Shown in pieces: positions 18,238 to 27,157 of a stretch of 64,000 nt of DNA. How positions within the stretch are numbered: the stretch's first letter is position 1; each line of letters opens with the position of its first letter. This DNA comes from an uncultured Acidimicrobiales bacterium. GTDB taxonomy: Bacteria > Actinomycetota > Acidimicrobiia > Acidimicrobiales > Aldehydirespiratoraceae. The DNA lies in contig CATOTC010000001.1 in NCBI GenBank assembly GCA_951812975.1, positions 124,001 to 188,000 of the forward strand. Reading direction: 5' to 3'. The notes below the pieces were generated by a model. The model was not told where the DNA came from and searched no databases. It worked only from the letters and a program-made list of their open reading frames with translations. The position numbers and the translations under genes are program-made.

Positions 18238-19119
18238 TCACGCCGAGCGCTCAGACCGTTTGGACGGCTCGGTCTTTTCGGCAGCCTTGTCACCCCCAGT
18301 GTTGCGACCCGCCGCGGGGTGGCGCTTGCGCGCCTTCTTGGCCTCGTTCACGGAGGCTTCGAGCGCTGCCATCAGATCAATGACCTTGTCGGAACTCGGA
18401 GCTGGCGCTCGCAGCAGATCATCGCTTCGGTCCCCTGCCGCTTTGCGTTCGATCAGCTCGAGGACTGCTTCCCGGTAGCTGTCACTGTGGCGGGTCGGGT
18501 CGAAGGTCGCATCGAGCGTGGCGATCAACTGCTCGGCCATCGCCTGTTCCCGCTCGTCGATGTCAGTATCGGCGAGCAGGTCGAAGCCGTCGATCTCAGA
18601 GTGGTCAACGATCTCGTCGTGATACAGCATCGTCGACAACAACAGCCGCCCGTCGACCGGGCGCACCGCGGCCAAGTACCGTTTTGAACGCATCACGAAA
18701 TGGCATATACCGACCTTTCCTGCCTCCTCCATGGCGGTGGCCAACAGTTTGTACGGCTTTGCGGCCTGATCGCCGGGGACCAGATAGTAGGCGCTGTCAT
18801 AGAAGATCGGGTCTATGTCAGCCAGGTCGATGAACTCGTCTATGTCGATCGTGCGTGCCATATCGGGGTCGAGCGCGGTCATCTCTTCTTCAGACACCGT
18901 CACGTAGCTGCCGTCTTCGAGCGAGTACCCCTTCACTATCCGTTCGCGGGGAACCTCTTCGCCATCGTCGGCGGAGACCAGTTTCTGCTTGACGCGCGCC
19001 CCCGTGGAAGAGTCGATCTGATTGAACCGGACCGTCTTGCGCCGGACCGCGGTGAACAGGCGCACCGGAATATTGACCAGTCCGAAGCTGATGCTTCCGC
19101 TCCAAATCGCTCTGGGCAC
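18238..19119 (-). CDS. ku: Ku end-binding protein
   Basis: This 293-residue bacterial Ku starts 'MPRAIWSGSISFGLVNIPVRLFTA', the family hallmark. The bridge region has 'DSAYYLVPGDQAAKPYKLLATAMEEAGKVGICHFVMRSKRYLAAVRP', spread over about 110-155. It forms a ring on broken DNA ends and recruits LigD enzymes. The C-terminal tail is Lys/Arg/Glu-rich, as in other Ku proteins that extend DNA contacts. It forms an operon with the polymerase gene. Confidence 0.96.
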   Translation of the reverse strand: MPRAIWSGSISFGLVNIPVRLFTAVRRKTVRFNQIDSSTGARVKQKLVSADDGEEVPRERIVKGYSLEDGSYVTVSEEEMTALDPDMARTIDIDEFIDLADIDPIFYDSAYYLVPGDQAAKPYKLLATAMEEAGKVGICHFVMRSKRYLAAVRPVDGRLLLSTMLYHDEIVDHSEIDGFDLLADTDIDEREQAMAEQLIATLDATFDPTRHSDSYREAVLELIERKAAGDRSDDLLRAPAPSSDKVIDLMAALEASVNEAKKARKRHPAAGRNTGGDKAAEKTEPSKRSERSA

Positions 19120-19269
19120 GAAACGAGTCTAGTTGAATGGGTTGCTTTCGCCGGGCTCAGTGCTGATCGCCGGGCCCAGCCCGAGCCGCCGGAGCCGGCG
19201 GACTCGGTGCTGTGCCTCAGCCGGGCGCAACCGGAGCCGCACTGCGCTGGTCGGAGGGGGCGGGCCGAA

Positions 19270-20124
19270 TCAGGTGTCGAGCAGGACGCGGGCGACGAGG
19301 TCTTGGCCGAAGGCGGTGAGGATGGCCAAATACATCAAGCCGGTGGCGGCCATGACTGCCGAATAGGCCCGTTCGGTCAGTGCCGCACGGGTGACGCCCA
19401 CCAGCCCGATGGTGGTCACCACGCAGGCTGCCCAGAACCACCCGAGCAGCCCATTGTAGGCGTCGTCGATCGTGCCGTTGAGCACCGAGACCATTCCGAC
19501 GGGCCAGAGCATCAGGACGGTCTCAGGCAACCAGACAATGCCGGTCCAGCGGACCAGTTCCAGGATCGGCCCTCTCGCCAGACCGGGCTGCACAAGATAC
19601 CAGTGACCGAGAAGCATGGCGTCGGACACGACACCGAGGAACAAGGCGCTGACCAACCCACGGGCGATCGACAGAGCCACCGGGTCGCCTGCCTGGATCG
19701 AGGCGAAAAGTACCGCCACCAGACCGATCACTGCCGCAACCAGATCCAGGTGCGGGGGAAACTCCACAGCAGAGTCATCGAATTCGGGCTCGGCACGACC
19801 AATACCAGTCATCTCCGCCACGCGTTCAGAACGCCGTTCGCGAAGTGCTCGCTGGCCTGACACACCCGCTGAGCGGCGGACGATCGACACAACCAGTGCA
19901 ACACCGCCCGCGGCCATGAACGCGAGCGTGGCCGCGTCCCGCGTCCATACCACCTCCGTCGCCAGCGCTGCGACCAGCGAACCCGCCGCCATGAGCAGGA
20001 AGATCGTTCGCTGCAACCAGCCGTAACCGAGCCCGACCTCGCGACGCCGGGTCGTGACCCACAAGAAAACCCATCCGCCCGCCGCCCACTGCACCAGAAC
20101 CGTGGCGGCGTCAATGCGGATCAC
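19270..20124 (-). CDS. Multi-pass membrane protein of unknown function
   Basis: This 284-residue protein has about eight hydrophobic segments (for example 'ATVLVQWAAGGWVFLWV', 'IFLLMAAGSLVAALA', 'LVAAVIGLVAVLFAS'). A charged cytoplasmic loop rich in Arg/Glu sits at about 85-120. I recognise no family motif. It lies upstream of ku on the same strand, 150 bp away, and could be transcribed separately. Confidence 0.65.
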   Translation of the reverse strand: MIRIDAATVLVQWAAGGWVFLWVTTRRREVGLGYGWLQRTIFLLMAAGSLVAALATEVVWTRDAATLAFMAAGGVALVVSIVRRSAGVSGQRALRERRSERVAEMTGIGRAEPEFDDSAVEFPPHLDLVAAVIGLVAVLFASIQAGDPVALSIARGLVSALFLGVVSDAMLLGHWYLVQPGLARGPILELVRWTGIVWLPETVLMLWPVGMVSVLNGTIDDAYNGLLGWFWAACVVTTIGLVGVTRAALTERAYSAVMAATGLMYLAILTAFGQDLVARVLLDT

Positions 20125-20318
20125 CGAGTCAAGCTACCGCTTGCGCCGCGAGTCTCAGCGACCCGACGACGGTGCCAGGCAATACGATCCGGGCCCAGAC
20201 CGCCCCGACCGCTCCCGGCAACGCCCCACAACGCCCCACAGCGCCCGGATGTACCCGGCTATTCCCGACCCTGCCGACATGGGGAACAGTCGGCCACAAG
20301 ACAGCCCGATGTGCCCGG

Positions 20319-21428
20319 CTATGCCTCGACGACGGCGAGATGATGGTCCACGATGTTCAACGACTCGGGTCCAGCCTCAGTCGCAACGACAATGTCCTCA
20401 AGGCGCATACCCCAGCGGTCCAGAATGTAGATGCCAGGCTCGACCGAGAACGCGTTGCCCGCTACCAGTGGTGCCGTGTTGCCCTCAACGATGTAGGGCT
20501 CCTCGTGTGCCTCAACGCCGATCCCGTGCCCGGTTCGGTGAACGAAGTAGCTGCCGAAACCGGCCGCGGCAATCCGCTCTCGAGACGCCCGGTCGACATC
20601 TTGTGCGGGAGTCCCGACCGTGGCAGCTGTCACCGCCGCGGCCTGCGCCTCGTGCAGAACCGCATAGGCCTCGAGATACTCACGATCCGGCCGAGGACCC
20701 ACCCAGACGCAGCGGGTTATGTCCGAGCAGTAGCCGACGCCGTCATCTCCGATCATCGTGCCGCCGAAGTCACAGAGGAGCGCCTCACCCTCGGCGATCA
20801 CCCGCGACCCGGCCTCATGATGCGGGCTGGCAGCGTTCTCTCCCGCAGCCACAATGGCGAAGTTCACTCGATCGTGACCCTCGTCAATGATCTGGCGGCC
20901 CAGTTCTGCCGACACCTCCGCCTCGGTGCGGCCGATCAGCGGGATCTCTCCACTCTGCAGACGCTCGGCGATCGCATCCACCGCACGGCTCGCAGCTCTC
21001 AACCGATCGATTTCGGCCGCGTCCTTGACCGAACGGATTCCACCGGTGATCGAACTGGCCCGGCGGAACTCCGTCTGCGGTCGAGCCGACATCAGGTCAA
21101 CGAGAAACCCCGACCACATCTGATCACCGACCGCGGCGCTCGACGCAGATCCCATCAGGGTCGCTATCAAGGCGATCGGGTCTTCGGTCTCGGACCACGG
21201 CCGAACCGCGAACACCTCGGGGCGCCGCACGACCCGTGAAGCTTCCAAGGCCGGCACAACCAGCGTGGCGTCGCCGTCGCGCGGCACCACCAGCATCGTG
21301 ATCCGCTCCAGAGGCATCGCCTCGTATCCACAGAAGTACGGCAGATCAGCGCCGACCGACAACAGCAGCACATCCACCCCGTCGGCAGCCATCTTTTCTC
21401 GGGCCCGGTTGAGCCGTTGCGTGAACAT
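20319..21428 (-). CDS. Xaa-Pro aminopeptidase (M24 family)
   Basis: A 369-residue creatinase-like N-domain plus pita-bread metallopeptidase. Metal ligands are visible as 'LLCDFGG...YCSDITRCV' (two Asp), 'VHRTGHGIGVEAHEEP' (His), and 'FSVEPGIYI' (Glu). It removes N-terminal residues next to proline. The frame opens upstream at 21473, but 'MFTQRLNRAREKMAADGVD' at ATG 21428 is the natural family start. It follows the lipBA gene on the same strand. Confidence 0.9.
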   Translation of the reverse strand: MFTQRLNRAREKMAADGVDVLLLSVGADLPYFCGYEAMPLERITMLVVPRDGDATLVVPALEASRVVRRPEVFAVRPWSETEDPIALIATLMGSASSAAVGDQMWSGFLVDLMSARPQTEFRRASSITGGIRSVKDAAEIDRLRAASRAVDAIAERLQSGEIPLIGRTEAEVSAELGRQIIDEGHDRVNFAIVAAGENAASPHHEAGSRVIAEGEALLCDFGGTMIGDDGVGYCSDITRCVWVGPRPDREYLEAYAVLHEAQAAAVTAATVGTPAQDVDRASRERIAAAGFGSYFVHRTGHGIGVEAHEEPYIVEGNTAPLVAGNAFSVEPGIYILDRWGMRLEDIVVATEAGPESLNIVDHHLAVVEA

Positions 21429-21476
21429 GGTGCTCAATGTTAGACCCGCCCCGAAATCTGCGCGAAAAACCACACT

Positions 21477-23300
21477 CTATGTGGCTGAGCGCGCAGATTT
21501 CGCAGAAACAGACGCCAATCGGTCCACCGATTGGCGGGCGTGGTAACTTGAACGGGTCAGCGGGGACGACTCCACATGCCCGATTCCAGCCGACTCGCCG
21601 AAGCGCTTCCATTCGTCGAACCGTTCCGGCTGCCACCACTGCGCCACCGGCAGATGGTGCGACGTCGGACGCAGGTACTGGCCGATCGTGACGATGTCGA
21701 CGCCGACTGCGGCCAGGTCCGTGAGGGTCTGGCGAATCTCGCGGTCGCTCTCCCCCATCCCCACGATGATCGACGACTTGGCCGTCAAGCCGGCCGCTTC
21801 GGCCCGGGCCAGGACCGAGAGGCTGCGCGCATAGGAGGCCGAAGGGCGCACCGCGCGTTGCAGGCGGGCGACTGTCTCGATGTTGTGGTTGAACACGTCG
21901 GGCTGCGCATCGAACACCTTGTTGAGCGATTCCTCGCATCCCTTGAAGTCCGAGACGAGGGTCTCCACCCGACATTGCGGTGTGCGCTCACGGATCGCAG
22001 CAACGACATCGGCCACGGCGCTGGCGCCACCGTCTTGGAGGTCGTCTCGGGCCACCATGGTGACAACGGCATGGCGCAGCCCCATCGACTCGACCGCTTC
22101 AGCCACTCGGGCCGCCTCCTCGGGATCCGGCGCTTCGGGATGCCGGGTGTCAATCAGGCAGAACCCACAGGCTCGGGTACAGCGGTCCCCGAGGATCATG
22201 AAAGTGGCCGTGCCGTCGTTCCAGCACTCAGAAATATTGGGGCAGCCCGCTTCTTCGCACACCGTGACGAGTCCCAGTTCCCGCATCGTGGAGCGGACCC
22301 GGCGATACTCGGGACCCGGATCGAACTTCACCCGCATCCAGGGGGGTTTGCGGGCTCGCAGCCGCACCGGGTCGTGGTCAGTCGCCCCCGCCTGAGCAAG
22401 ACGGCCCAGCAGCCTCACCGAGGTGCCGTCCGCCTTTTCAATGAACTGCCCAGACCGTGCTGGCTCAGGCAGTGCTGGTTCAGACAGTGCTGGTTCAGAC
22501 AGTGAGAGAGCTGGCTGCTCGGATCCGTGTCCGACTCCTGATCGTCCAACCGGTGTGCCGGGACCTTCGCCCCGGGTGAACGGCGCAAGGTCGTCGGGTC
22601 TGGTTCTGAACCCGACGCCTGCGCAATCGACCGACCCGTGTGGAGCGAAGGCGGCCGCAGCCCGTTGCGTGAACACCTCGACTACCTCCGACATCGAAAC
22701 GTCGACCCCGAGCGCGGCCAGCGAGGTGACCCCCTTGTCAACAATGCCGCACGGGACGATCCGCTCGAACCAGCTCAGATCCGGGTCGACGTTGAGCGCC
22801 ACACCATGCATTGACCGTCCCCGCGCTATCCGCACCCCGATGGCGGCTATCTTTTTCGGCCGGTCCGTCCCGGGTTCGACCCAGACGCCGGTGCAGCCCC
22901 TGAGACGACCAGAATGAACACCTAGGTCTCCGAGCGTCTCGATAAGCACCTGTTCAAGCGAAGCCACGTACGCTGCTGTGTCGGCCATTCCCCCACCGCG
23001 ACGCCCCGGCACTTCAACAATGGGATAGGCAACGAGTTGACCCGGACCGTGGTAGGTCACGTCACCACCCCTATCCGCCTCGACCAACTCGGCCCCGAGC
23101 GACTCGACATCGGCAAGCAGATGCTCGGCCGGGGTGCGCCGACTCGTCGTCACAACATGGGGATGCTCCAACAGCAGCAGATACTCGTGTTGACGATTGA
23201 CGAACAATGCTCGCTGCAAGCCGAGTGCATCACGATAGGCGACCCGTCCCAACCAGCGGACCCGCAGGGTCCGCTCGGCCGAAACCGAACCGTTCAGCAC
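21477..23300 (-). CDS. lipBA: LipB-LipA fusion: octanoyltransferase plus lipoyl synthase
   Basis: One 607-residue frame carries both enzymes of de novo lipoylation. Residues 1 to about 225 are LipB, with K150 and C184 (PCGIVDKGVTS) as catalytic pair. A linker of about 90 residues includes repeats of S-E-P-A-L. Residues about 320-590 are LipA, with the auxiliary cluster C348/C353/C359 (CEEAGCPNISEC), the radical-SAM cluster C374/C378/C381 (CTRACGFC) and a C-terminal 'RSSYHA'. LipB moves octanoyl from ACP to E2/GcvH, and LipA inserts two sulfurs. Normally these are two genes. The start is GTG 23300, 8 bp from the upstream E2 gene stop, so they are co-transcribed with their substrate. Confidence 0.93.
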   Translation of the reverse strand: MLNGSVSAERTLRVRWLGRVAYRDALGLQRALFVNRQHEYLLLLEHPHVVTTSRRTPAEHLLADVESLGAELVEADRGGDVTYHGPGQLVAYPIVEVPGRRGGGMADTAAYVASLEQVLIETLGDLGVHSGRLRGCTGVWVEPGTDRPKKIAAIGVRIARGRSMHGVALNVDPDLSWFERIVPCGIVDKGVTSLAALGVDVSMSEVVEVFTQRAAAAFAPHGSVDCAGVGFRTRPDDLAPFTRGEGPGTPVGRSGVGHGSEQPALSLSEPALSEPALPEPARSGQFIEKADGTSVRLLGRLAQAGATDHDPVRLRARKPPWMRVKFDPGPEYRRVRSTMRELGLVTVCEEAGCPNISECWNDGTATFMILGDRCTRACGFCLIDTRHPEAPDPEEAARVAEAVESMGLRHAVVTMVARDDLQDGGASAVADVVAAIRERTPQCRVETLVSDFKGCEESLNKVFDAQPDVFNHNIETVARLQRAVRPSASYARSLSVLARAEAAGLTAKSSIIVGMGESDREIRQTLTDLAAVGVDIVTIGQYLRPTSHHLPVAQWWQPERFDEWKRFGESAGIGHVESSPLTRSSYHARQSVDRLASVSAKSARSAT

Positions 23301-23308
23301 CGACCCGC

Positions 23309-24796
23309 TCAGCGGACCTCCGCCTCCCAGTCGCGAGTCTCGATGATCTCTTTGACCCGATGAAGGAACGCTGCGGCATAGGCGCCGTCGAAAGCACGGT
23401 GGTCCCAGGCCATCGCCAGCACCCCGACCGAATGGATGGCGATCGATTCGTTGCCGTAAGAATCAGTGACCACAACCGGTTTTCTTGTCACGCCGTCGGT
23501 AGACAGGATCGCCACCTGGGGCTGATTGATGATCGGGAACTGCATCATGGTGCCGTATTGGCCGGCGTTGGTCAGCGTGAAAGTGCCGCCCGAGAGTTCA
23601 TCGGGCATCAACTGCTTGGTGCGCGCCCGACTGGCAACATCGACGATGTCCCGGGCGATCTGACGCAGCCGTTTTCCTTCGGTGCCCTTGATCACCGGTG
23701 CCAGCAGGCCGTTGAAGTCGATGTCAACAGCGATCGCCAGGTTCACCTCGTCATGGACGACCAGATGGTCACCCCCGAAACTGGCATTGAGATGCGGGTA
23801 CTCCCGCAACGCGTCAACGACCGCTCGGGCGATGAAGGGCAGGTAGGTGAGGCTGAAACCCTCCTCGGCCTTCCAACCAGACTTGAGCATCCTGCGAATC
23901 TTCTCGACACCCTCATAGTCGATTTCCATGGCGGTGAGCACATGGGGCGACGCGCTCTTCGACATGACCATGTGTTCCGCGGTTCGCTTACGAATGTTGT
24001 TGAGCGCAACTACCTTGTCGCGCGCTGCGACTTCGATCGTCGGCGTGGAGCTGACCGCCGGTGGCTCCGCTGGAGTCGTTGGAGCACTCTGTGCGGTAGC
24101 GGGTTCCGGGGCCGGAGGCGGCGGCAATGACGATTCTCTAGGGCTCTGCTCCTGCGCTGCAGACTGGGCGGCGGCCCCCGAACGAATCACTGCTTCGACG
24201 TCGGAGCGGGTGATGCGACCGCCTATACCCGTGCCGACGATCATTGAGGCGTCGAGTCCGTTGTCGGCTATCAATCGACGCACCACCGGAGACATCAGCG
24301 AACTCGACAAACCGCCGCGCCCTGAGGGTCCGTCGGTCGGGGGCTCAGTCGGCCGCTCCGCTGATGTGTCTACGGGCGTGGGTGGCCGAGGCGGTGGCGG
24401 AAGGCTCGAGGACTGAGGCTCTGGGGCGATCGTGGTGTCCACGGGTTCAACAAAAGGTGCCTCGGGCTCGGGCTCGGACTCAGGCGCTGGCTGGGGTTCA
24501 GGCTCGGACTCAGGCGCGACCTGCGGTTCCGCGGGCGGCCGAGCCGAGGCCGACGCGGCGACCGGATCACCGATCTGGGCGAGTACCTGTCCCACTTCAA
24601 CCAGGTCGCCTTCGTTGGCGAATATCTCGACCAAGGTGCCCGCAACAGGCGACGGCACCTCCGAATCGACCTTGTCGGTCGAAATCTCGAAGAGGATCTC
24701 ATCCATCTCAACGTGATCACCGACCTGCTTGAACCAGCGGGTGATCGTTCCCTCCGTGACCGTCTCTCCCAACTGGGGCATTGTCACATCAGCCAT
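23309..24796 (-). CDS. sucB: Dihydrolipoamide acyltransferase (E2, succinyl- or acetyltransferase)
   Basis: This 495-residue E2 has one lipoyl domain with lipoylated K42 (DKVDSEV). A Pro/Glu-rich linker with repeated APESEPEPQP-like units follows. Next is a peripheral subunit-binding domain ('SPVVRRLIADNGLDASMI', about 170-200), and the C-terminal catalytic core has HRAFDG near residue 470. The start is ATG 24796 with AGAGGA upstream; an upstream TTG is less likely. In actinobacteria one E2 commonly serves both pyruvate and 2-oxoglutarate dehydrogenases, so substrate naming is uncertain. The neighbours are E3 upstream and lipBA downstream. Confidence 0.92.
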   Translation of the reverse strand: MADVTMPQLGETVTEGTITRWFKQVGDHVEMDEILFEISTDKVDSEVPSPVAGTLVEIFANEGDLVEVGQVLAQIGDPVAASASARPPAEPQVAPESEPEPQPAPESEPEPEAPFVEPVDTTIAPEPQSSSLPPPPRPPTPVDTSAERPTEPPTDGPSGRGGLSSSLMSPVVRRLIADNGLDASMIVGTGIGGRITRSDVEAVIRSGAAAQSAAQEQSPRESSLPPPPAPEPATAQSAPTTPAEPPAVSSTPTIEVAARDKVVALNNIRKRTAEHMVMSKSASPHVLTAMEIDYEGVEKIRRMLKSGWKAEEGFSLTYLPFIARAVVDALREYPHLNASFGGDHLVVHDEVNLAIAVDIDFNGLLAPVIKGTEGKRLRQIARDIVDVASRARTKQLMPDELSGGTFTLTNAGQYGTMMQFPIINQPQVAILSTDGVTRKPVVVTDSYGNESIAIHSVGVLAMAWDHRAFDGAYAAAFLHRVKEIIETRDWEAEVR

Positions 24797-24835
24797 CAAA
24801 TCCTCTTCTCATCGGTTGCCGGTCCCAGTCTTGCA

Positions 24836-26266
24836 TCAACCATGAAGCGACCGCCCCGTCAGTGACAACACCGATTCTCCGAAGAGTTCGCTCATCGTGG
24901 GGTGAGGCTGGATGAAAGCCGCGACATCGTCGACCGTGGCCTCCCAATTGACAGCCAGATACGCCTGCCCGAGCTGCTCGGTGACCCAGGGCCCGACCAT
25001 GTGGACTCCAAGGATCTGCCCGCCTGTGCCGTCGGGGAGCCTCTCGGCGATGACCTTGACGATGCCGTCGGTGTCACCCACGATCTTGGCCCGACCGTTG
25101 CTGATAAACCGGTGTGACGAAGTCACAACCTCGTAGCCGGCCTCGATCGCCGAGGACTCGGTATGCCCGGCGAACGCAACCTCGGGATGACAGTAGATGC
25201 ACCACGGCGTGCCGTGGTGGTCCAGCGGCGCCGGTTCCTCCCCCAACGAGTCGGTAACCGCCAGCATCCCCTCGGCGAACGCCACATGGGCGAGTTGCGG
25301 AGTGTCGATCAGGTCGCCGACCGCCCAGACACCCGGCTCCGCGGTGCGGCAACGCCCGTCGACCTCAACGAATCCACGCCCGTCGACCACGACGGCAGTA
25401 CCGCTGAGACCCAGCCCATCGGCGTTGGGTCGGCGGCCGACGGACACCACCACCAACTCCACGTCGACAGCCTTGCCGTCGCCGAAGGACACGGTCGTAT
25501 GCGACCCCGAAGGGTCGACCGAATGGCCGTGGACCGGAGCGGAAGTGTGTACTGTGATCCCGCGTTTCTTAAAGCTCCGCGCCACCACCTTGGCAGCGTC
25601 GCCGTCGCATCCGGTCAGTATCTGGTCCAACGCCTCGATCACGGTCACCTCAACGCCGAGGTCAGCCATCATCGAGGCGAACTCACAGCCGATGGCACCT
25701 CCGCCGATCACCGCGGCGCTGCGCGGGAGCGACTCGATCGACAGCAGTTCGTCGGAGGTCATGACAACCTTGCCGTCCACTTCAAACCCTGGAATCGTGC
25801 GCGGTAGCGAGCCGGTGGCCAGAATGACCGACGCAGCGCTCAGCGTGCGGGTCTCCCCGTCTCGGGCGACCGACACGACCCGGTCGGCACCCAAGGTGCC
25901 GACGCCGTTGTAGACCGTCACCTTCCGGCCCTTCATCATTGAGCCCAGACCTCCCACCAGCTGATCGATGATGGTCTGCTTGCGCTTCATCGTGACGTCC
26001 CAGTCGAGTTCGGGCTCACCTGCGTTCACGCCGAAGTCCCCCGCGTTGCGGACCGTCCTATACACATGGGCCGTCTCCAGCAGCTCCTTGGCGGGAATGC
26101 ACCCGACATGCAGACAGGTGCCGCCGAGCGCCCCCTTCTCCACGAGCCCCACGTTCAGTCCGATACCCGCGGCATACAGCGCGGCTGCGTACCCCGCAGG
26201 GCCACCGCCGACAACGATCACGTCGTGTTGTGTCTCTATGGGACTTCCTCCCCGTGCGGGCCTCAT
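24836..26266 (-). CDS. lpdA: Dihydrolipoyl dehydrogenase (E3)
   Basis: This 476-residue flavoprotein disulfide reductase has an FAD-binding GGGPAGYAAA motif, redox Cys pair C51/C56 (CLHVGC), an NAD-binding 'VIGGGAIGCEFASMMADLG', and the C-terminal 'HPTMSELFGE' with the catalytic His. The usual CLNVGC has His in place of Asn, a minor variant. The frame extends upstream to 26497, but ATG 26266 with AGAGGTAAC upstream matches family N-termini. It reoxidises lipoamide for the E1/E2 complexes. Operon order is lpdA-sucB-lipBA. Confidence 0.95.
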   Translation of the reverse strand: MRPARGGSPIETQHDVIVVGGGPAGYAAALYAAGIGLNVGLVEKGALGGTCLHVGCIPAKELLETAHVYRTVRNAGDFGVNAGEPELDWDVTMKRKQTIIDQLVGGLGSMMKGRKVTVYNGVGTLGADRVVSVARDGETRTLSAASVILATGSLPRTIPGFEVDGKVVMTSDELLSIESLPRSAAVIGGGAIGCEFASMMADLGVEVTVIEALDQILTGCDGDAAKVVARSFKKRGITVHTSAPVHGHSVDPSGSHTTVSFGDGKAVDVELVVVSVGRRPNADGLGLSGTAVVVDGRGFVEVDGRCRTAEPGVWAVGDLIDTPQLAHVAFAEGMLAVTDSLGEEPAPLDHHGTPWCIYCHPEVAFAGHTESSAIEAGYEVVTSSHRFISNGRAKIVGDTDGIVKVIAERLPDGTGGQILGVHMVGPWVTEQLGQAYLAVNWEATVDDVAAFIQPHPTMSELFGESVLSLTGRSLHG

Positions 26267-26286
26267 GTTACCTCTGCAGATTCTCT

Positions 26287-26379
26287 TCAGCCGACGATCA
26301 TCAACAGCTGAACGGTGCCTGCCACAAGAATCGCCAGCCCCACGATGAGAGAGACTCCGATCAACTTCCGGGTGCTCAT
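26287..26379 (-). CDS. Small single-pass membrane protein (30 residues)
   Basis: ATG 26377-26379 opens a 30-codon frame, MSTRKLIGVSLIVGLAIL..., ending at TGA 26287-26289, 20 bp before the lpdA start. It has a basic N-terminus and one long hydrophobic helix. GACGAGGTC precedes the ATG. Position and composition suggest a real small membrane protein co-transcribed with lpdA, but a 30-codon frame could arise by chance. Confidence 0.5.
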   Translation of the reverse strand: MSTRKLIGVSLIVGLAILVAGTVQLLMIVG

Positions 26380-26491
26380 CTTGACCTCGTCTCCGCTCTC
26401 TCGACTCTTCGGCCCGGCAAGGATACCAACGCACTTGCAAGCCGAGCGGTGCAGCCGTGTTGTGAGACGCGAACAGCCTTACTATGGGATC

Positions 26492-27085
26492 ATGCACCGT
26501 CGCCTGAACCTGCGAGTCACCGCCGCCGTTGTGGCTCTGCTGCTCGTCGCGAGTTCCTGCGGCGACGGGACCGACGACTCCACCCCACCACAGGATCCGA
26601 CTTCAACAACGACCGAGGCGACCTCGCCGACCACCGAGGGATCATCGCCTGCTACAACTACCGACGACTCGGTTGCGGTCGCGTGGCCCCACGACTGGAC
26701 CGAGAAGACAGTAGGCGGCGGCCAATTCGATGCCGGTGACTACGCGGGGCAGGATCTCGTGTTGTGGTTCTGGGCACCATGGTGACCGGCTTGTCAACGG
26801 GAAGCCGGTGCGGTCGCACTGGTGCAGGAACAGTTCGCCGGTCAGATCGACATCGTCGGGGTCGGCGGGAGCAGTACCTCCGAAGCCGATCTCGAACGCT
26901 TCGTCGGGGGCTACGGAGTCATAGACCTCATCCACGTCTCAGACACCGACAATTCCATATGGGAACGCTACGGCGTCTTCAGCCAGCCGATCTACGCGTT
27001 CATCGACGACGACGGCAGCGTCGAGGTGACCAGGCTCCCAGTGGCAGAACTCCCGGAACGGGTTGAACAGCTGCTGGCCTCCTAG
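26492..27085 (+). CDS. Thioredoxin-like lipoprotein with predicted selenocysteine (U-P-A-C active site)
   Basis: The frame from ATG 26492 gives a signal peptide with lipobox SSC23 and a Thr/Ser-rich tether (about 25-60). A thioredoxin-fold strand follows (DLVLWFWAPW) and then TGA at codon 98. The same frame continues P-A-C101-Q-R and runs without further disruption to TAG at 27083, keeping thioredoxin features (IDIVGVGG, FSQPIYAFIDDDG with the cis-Pro position). So the TGA sits exactly where the first Cys of W-C-x-x-C belongs. A hairpin after the TGA fits a bacterial SECIS. If read as Sec, the product is 197 residues, an exported TlpA/thioredoxin-like redox lipoprotein. The alternative is a nonsense mutation, but the intact downstream frame and the second case in this window argue against it. 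Confidence 0.82.
26783..26822 (+). promoter_or_regulatory. Candidate bacterial SECIS element
   Basis: The TGA is at 26783-26785. CCGGTGC (26805-26811) pairs with GCACTGG (26816-26822), closing a GGTC loop at 26812-26815. That is 26 nt after the TGA, inside the range known for bacterial SECIS, with G first in the loop as required. An alternative 8-bp stem, ACCGGCTT (26785-26792) with AAGCCGGT (26802-26809), is mutually exclusive with it. Confidence 0.7.
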
Positions 27086-27157
27086 CGCGCTGAATGCACG
27101 CTTGATCCGGGGTTGATCCCCCGCTGATCCCCTGCTCGGCCATCCGTGCCGGTCCTG

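Noticed and set aside
18700-19860. 386-codon plus-strand frame over ku and the membrane protein gene
   Set aside because: It spans two genes on the other strand and their gap, and its translation is low-complexity; shadow frame.
24360-24560. Second lipoyl domain in the E2 protein
   Set aside because: The region is a Pro/Glu-rich linker; no second DKV/DKx motif is present.
26315-26785. 156-codon frame ending at the TGA as a complete gene
   Set aside because: It would stop in the middle of the thioredoxin active site and its first 59 codons are upstream of the signal peptide; ATG 26492 with readthrough is more coherent.
26764-26830. Simple pseudogene explanation for the thioredoxin-like gene
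   Set aside because: No other lesion in 198 codons, the TGA is precisely at a redox Cys position, and a SECIS-like hairpin follows. Not excluded, but less likely.
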